This document shows, in pieces, positions 61,249 through 64,000 of a stretch of 64,000 nucleotides of DNA. The position numbers were made by a program, and so were the translations under genes. Source of the DNA: Granulosicoccus sp045106195 (lineage in GTDB: Bacteria; Pseudomonadota; Gammaproteobacteria; Granulosicoccales; Granulosicoccaceae); NCBI GenBank assembly GCA_045106195.1, contig JBGCEH010000035.1, forward strand, positions 124,001-188,000. Direction: 5' to 3'. Under the pieces are notes generated by a model. The model had not been told where the DNA came from and did not search any database. It saw only the letters and a list, made by a program, of their open reading frames with translations. The stretch's first letter is position 1. The number at the start of each line of letters is the position of its first letter.

Positions 61249-62649
61249 TTATTCGACCAGCGTCGCTGGGGAATGTGCATGGGTGTCTACTGAGCTGAGT
61301 GAGGAGGGCATTGTGCCCCAATTGGAATCTGCAGTCACCACAACAATGCCATTCTCACTCAGACGATAGTGCAACGCATCGTTGACCGGATCGTAGCCGA
61401 TTTCTGTTCCGTCAGCGATGTGCGTTTGAGAATCGATAATGGCATTTCTGATGCGGCAACCCGCTCCGATGATAGCATTTGGCAATATCAGAGAGTTATC
61501 AATCTGAGACTGTGCGTGGATCTGCACATCAGAGAACAGAACAGAGTGCCTGACCCGTGAGCCTCGCAGAACGCAGCCTGAGCCGACAATACAATCCGTT
61601 GCCAAGCCTCTGTGCCCTGTTGAGTCTGTCGCAAAGTGCGCAGGCACGGCGCTTTGGGCTCGGGTATGTATAGGCCAGTCGCGATTGCTAAGCTCCATCG
61701 AAGGCTCTGGGGCAAGGAGTTGCATGTTGGCTTCATAGTAGGCGTCGAGGGTTCCCACGTCGCGCCAGTAATCTTCGTTTTGTGCTTGCTCGAAATCATA
61801 GGCACTGACACGATGTGATTTGATCAGATCTGGAATAATGTCGGTTCCGAAATCGTGACTTGAGTCAAGGTTACGGCTATCCTTTGACAGGCGGTCGAGC
61901 AACAATTCCGTTTTGAAAAGGTATAGCCCCATGGATGCCTGCACTACACCCGGGCGGCCGTGCATACTACTCGCACTTGCTGGTTTTTCTTCAAATTGGA
62001 TGATACGGTTGTGTCTATCACATTCTACGATGCCATATTGCCCGGCATCCTTTGTCGGGACTTCGCAGCAGGCAACGGTTACATCCGCATTGTCCTTGAC
62101 ATGTTGCTGGATCATTCGGCGATAGTCTGCCTTGTAGATATGATCACCCGCCAGAATCAATGTGTATGCTGGCGATAGTTGGCTCAATAAGTCACAATTC
62201 TGGGTGATAGCATCCGCCGTACCTTGATACCAGTTGTCGCCGTGTCGTTGCTGGGCCGGCAGCACGTCGATGAACTCATCGTGATCACGTCGCAGGAAAT
62301 TCCAGGCTTCCTGCAGGTGTCTGATCAGTGAGTGTTGTTCGTATTGAGTCAAAACGCCGACACGTCTGATTCCGGAATTGACGCAGTTTGAAAGCGTAAA
62401 ATCTATTATCCTAAAACTACCACCGAACGGGACAGCAGGTTTGCACCGACGCTGCGTCAAGGGAAGCAACCGGGTGCCACGCCCACCCGCGAGTATCAGC
62501 GCAACCGTGTCACTAACAGGGTCATTATGCCGACTCTGACGTATCAATCGGGCGCTATGCGTGAGGCTTTGACGATCGTTGTACTTTGAATGAATTTCTG
62601 TGGTGTCAACAGCCAGACGTGGAAATGACGGTTGGCGTAGTCTATTCAT
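61249..62649 (-). CDS. glgC: Glucose-1-phosphate adenylyltransferase
   Basis: A 466-residue enzyme making ADP-glucose for glycogen. The ATG at 62649 is preferred because GGAGG lies five bases before it; an ATG at 62661 in the same frame has none. The N-terminal 45 residues are extra relative to E. coli GlgC. Motifs: LILAGGRGTRLLPLTQRRCKPAVPFGG, NWYQGTADAI, ILAGDHIYK, FEEKPAS and GRPGVVQASMGLY. A left-handed beta-helix C-terminus follows. glgA, glgB and glgP are not in the window. Confidence 0.94.
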   Translation of the reverse strand: MNRLRQPSFPRLAVDTTEIHSKYNDRQSLTHSARLIRQSRHNDPVSDTVALILAGGRGTRLLPLTQRRCKPAVPFGGSFRIIDFTLSNCVNSGIRRVGVLTQYEQHSLIRHLQEAWNFLRRDHDEFIDVLPAQQRHGDNWYQGTADAITQNCDLLSQLSPAYTLILAGDHIYKADYRRMIQQHVKDNADVTVACCEVPTKDAGQYGIVECDRHNRIIQFEEKPASASSMHGRPGVVQASMGLYLFKTELLLDRLSKDSRNLDSSHDFGTDIIPDLIKSHRVSAYDFEQAQNEDYWRDVGTLDAYYEANMQLLAPEPSMELSNRDWPIHTRAQSAVPAHFATDSTGHRGLATDCIVGSGCVLRGSRVRHSVLFSDVQIHAQSQIDNSLILPNAIIGAGCRIRNAIIDSQTHIADGTEIGYDPVNDALHYRLSENGIVVVTADSNWGTMPSSLSSVDTHAHSPATLVE

Positions 62650-63028
62650 TAGCACCTCCATGCTGTTATGTACCGCGTGGACACGAGCGCTGGATTCTGT
62701 TGATTTAACTATTCTGTAGCATCAACGCCCACTGATAATTGTCTCGGTTTGTATTCTTTTGGTCAGCAACTTGTTTCGAAGTGCCTAGTCGGCCTCAATT
62801 AACGTTTTTTTGGTAGTGTGCATTGAGTTACATGGATGTTTGTGTACCGTCTGTGCATGCACCGTCTAATTGCCGATATCGGATCCAATGGCGAAACTTA
62901 ATTACGGATGTGAATAAAGTGAGCGCGTCGAGTGATTTCCTGTATTTCGAAGAACCCAAGAGGGTGATCCGGTTTTTCGCTGTTGAATTCAACCCGGACG
63001 AAGCCTCGCCAATCGTGAGACATCAACC
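62650..63028. other. Promoter-bearing gap between glgC and paaX
   Basis: This 379-base divergent gap should hold both promoters. Two short overlapping frames (62823-63032 plus, 62898-63092 minus) are not recognisable and are probably not genes. No repeat or riboswitch was seen. Confidence 0.4.
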
Positions 63029-63811
63029 TTGAATAACGCGCGTTGTGCGATAGAGGCGCTTGTCGCTCTTGAGCCGATAAAAGTGTGGTCATTGATCATC
63101 ACGTTATTTGGTGATCGAAGCGCCAAAGGCGCGTCGGTTGCACTCTCCGGCAAGCAGATTCGCGGCCTTCTGGAGCACATTGGCGTTAAGGCCGATACCA
63201 CACGTGTTGCGTTACATCGATTAAAAAAGGAGGGATGGATAACCACCGCCAAACATGGCCGAGAGGTGGCCTACCGTTTGTCTGATCATGGATGTACGCA
63301 GACAGCGTCGGCTTATGACGATGTTTATCGCCAAAGCGTAAAATACGAGACTGGTTGGAAACTGCAACTGAGCTTGCAAGAGACAGGAGCTTTTTTGCCA
63401 GGTGCCATGCCGGTACTCAGAAACATAGTCCTCTTGCCAGAGGAGGCGCAAGATACACACTCCGACAATATGGACTTGTCGTTAGTCGCCGCGGATGTTC
63501 CGCCGTGGTTCGTAAACCTTGTTCTGCCTCCCAAACACCTTGCCATCGCTGAAGGGTATTTGCAGATTGTTGCCAATTTGGGGCCCGTAATAGAATGTAG
63601 CGCTGAGCTGGACAAATCTGCGCTACGACTGCTTATCGTTCATCATTGGCGCAAGATGGCATTGCGCAATAGCACATGGTTTCACATCTGGGTTGATGAG
63701 CAGGGAGCTTTTGGAGCGTGCCACAGGTGGGTTATGACACTGTTATTGGGCAGTCTGTATCGCCGGCCTGATAATGCTATTTCGGTCTCAGTATGCGACC
63801 ATGGTGAGTAG
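63029..63811 (+). CDS. paaX: PaaX-family transcriptional regulator
   Basis: A 260-residue repressor-like protein from a TTG start. The N-terminal winged-helix (about residues 15-85) holds LSGKQIRGLLEHIGVKADTTRVALHRLKKEG, shown here only in parts, which matches PaaX. The middle and C-terminal PaaX domains (TGWKLQLSLQETG, LRLLIVHHWRKMALR) follow. PaaX represses phenylacetate genes and responds to phenylacetyl-CoA. It is somewhat shorter than E. coli PaaX (316). It converges on paaZ, overlapping it tail to tail by 24 bases. Confidence 0.88.
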   Translation: MNNARCAIEALVALEPIKVWSLIITLFGDRSAKGASVALSGKQIRGLLEHIGVKADTTRVALHRLKKEGWITTAKHGREVAYRLSDHGCTQTASAYDDVYRQSVKYETGWKLQLSLQETGAFLPGAMPVLRNIVLLPEEAQDTHSDNMDLSLVAADVPPWFVNLVLPPKHLAIAEGYLQIVANLGPVIECSAELDKSALRLLIVHHWRKMALRNSTWFHIWVDEQGAFGACHRWVMTLLLGSLYRRPDNAISVSVCDHGE

Positions 63812-64000
63812 ATCGTATTCAGCCACCATTAGGGATTCCTGGTTAAGCAAGGTAACGTGCCATTGAACCTCGCCATAATCATTGTTGCGTGGCGTTTTTT
63901 TCCTGACCGTCAAACGGACGTGGATGGCATCGCCTGCGACCACGGGTTTCATGAAAGCCAGATTTGATAGTCCGGTATTGGCAAGCACAGGTCCTTCGTT
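63788..64000 (-). CDS. paaZ: PaaZ C-terminal (MaoC-like) end, truncated at window edge
   Basis: Seventy residues at the C-terminus of a gene that continues past the window. The sequence PVLANTGLSNLAFMKPVVAGD, AIHVRLTVRKKT and the end DLLTMVAY match the MaoC hot-dog dehydratase domain of PaaZ (bifunctional oxepin-CoA hydrolase/aldehyde dehydrogenase). The GTG at 63988 is internal. The adjacent PaaX gene supports phenylacetate degradation over other MaoC proteins. Confidence 0.8.
   Translation of the reverse strand, partial: NEGPVLANTGLSNLAFMKPVVAGDAIHVRLTVRKKTPRNNDYGEVQWHVTLLNQESLMVAEYDLLTMVAY

Noticed and set aside
62823..63032. 69-codon open frame upstream of paaX
   Set aside because: It overlaps the paaX start out of frame and has no family resemblance; the minus-strand frame at 62898-63092 is equally long, so neither is supported.

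Overview
The window carries dense, ordinary bacterial coding sequence with about half G+C by eye. Gene content fits a free-living aerobic or facultative gammaproteobacterial heterotroph, probably marine: GlcDEF glycolate oxidase, a Cpx-like Spy/regulator/kinase set, DsbB, ThiXYZ, SoxBDAG sarcosine oxidase with a GlxA/GbdR-like regulator, tandem glycine riboswitch, PotABCD, PaaX/PaaZ. No rRNA, tRNA, CRISPR, prophage or insertion sequence was recognised. The organism assignment is inference.

Layout. 1-5056: end of glcD, then glcE, glcF and a tungsten-type aldehyde:ferredoxin oxidoreductase. 5068-14203: mixed genes (GGDEF/EAL protein, RMF-like small protein, DUF4159 protein, DsbB, a GH10 xylanase lipoprotein, DUF3750 protein) with a repeat-rich gap at 7900-8293. 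14257-21370: a one-strand run of SDR, FAH-family hydrolase, beta-hydroxyacid dehydrogenase, altronate-dehydratase-family enzyme, YeeZ-like SDR, TauE-type transporter, RluA-type synthase and DUF2177 protein. 21382-24080: HDOD protein and GH1 glucosidase. 24337-36043: a C1 block on the minus strand (soxB-D-A-G, fused FdsGB, FdsA, fhs), read divergently from a GlxA-type regulator. 37215-40870: XRE-cupin regulator and a Cpx-like operon. 40919-44456: thiamin-precursor operon under a TPP riboswitch. 44631-52605: SuhB-like phosphatase, a dehydrogenase, potABCD and a flavin monooxygenase. 52733-57159: tandem glycine riboswitch, gcvT, gcvP. 57745-61039: Crp/Fnr regulator, hybrid kinase and NarL-type regulator. 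61249-64000: glgC, paaX and the C-terminal end of paaZ.

How the genes may work together. Two metabolic themes stand out. First, sarcosine is demethylated to glycine and a C1 unit; formate dehydrogenase, formate-THF ligase and the glycine cleavage genes then move C1 units between formate, tetrahydrofolate and glycine. Second, the dehydratase, 4-dehydrogenase and FAH-hydrolase trio at 14257-18396 looks like a non-phosphorylative sugar-acid route ending in pyruvate plus glycolate or lactate, and glcDEF in the same window would oxidise glycolate. The xylanase and beta-glucosidase could feed sugars. These links are inferred from families and proximity.

Points worth a second look: a SoxD subunit lacking the zinc-binding cysteines, an HDOD receiver with Glu in place of the phospho-accepting Asp, a TPP riboswitch whose downstream hairpin covers the thiD ribosome binding site, a GTAAC-N5-GTAAC CpxR-like box, a tiny leader-like ORF and terminator before potA, three CAATAG repeats at exact 25-bp spacing, and several strong unexplained hairpins.
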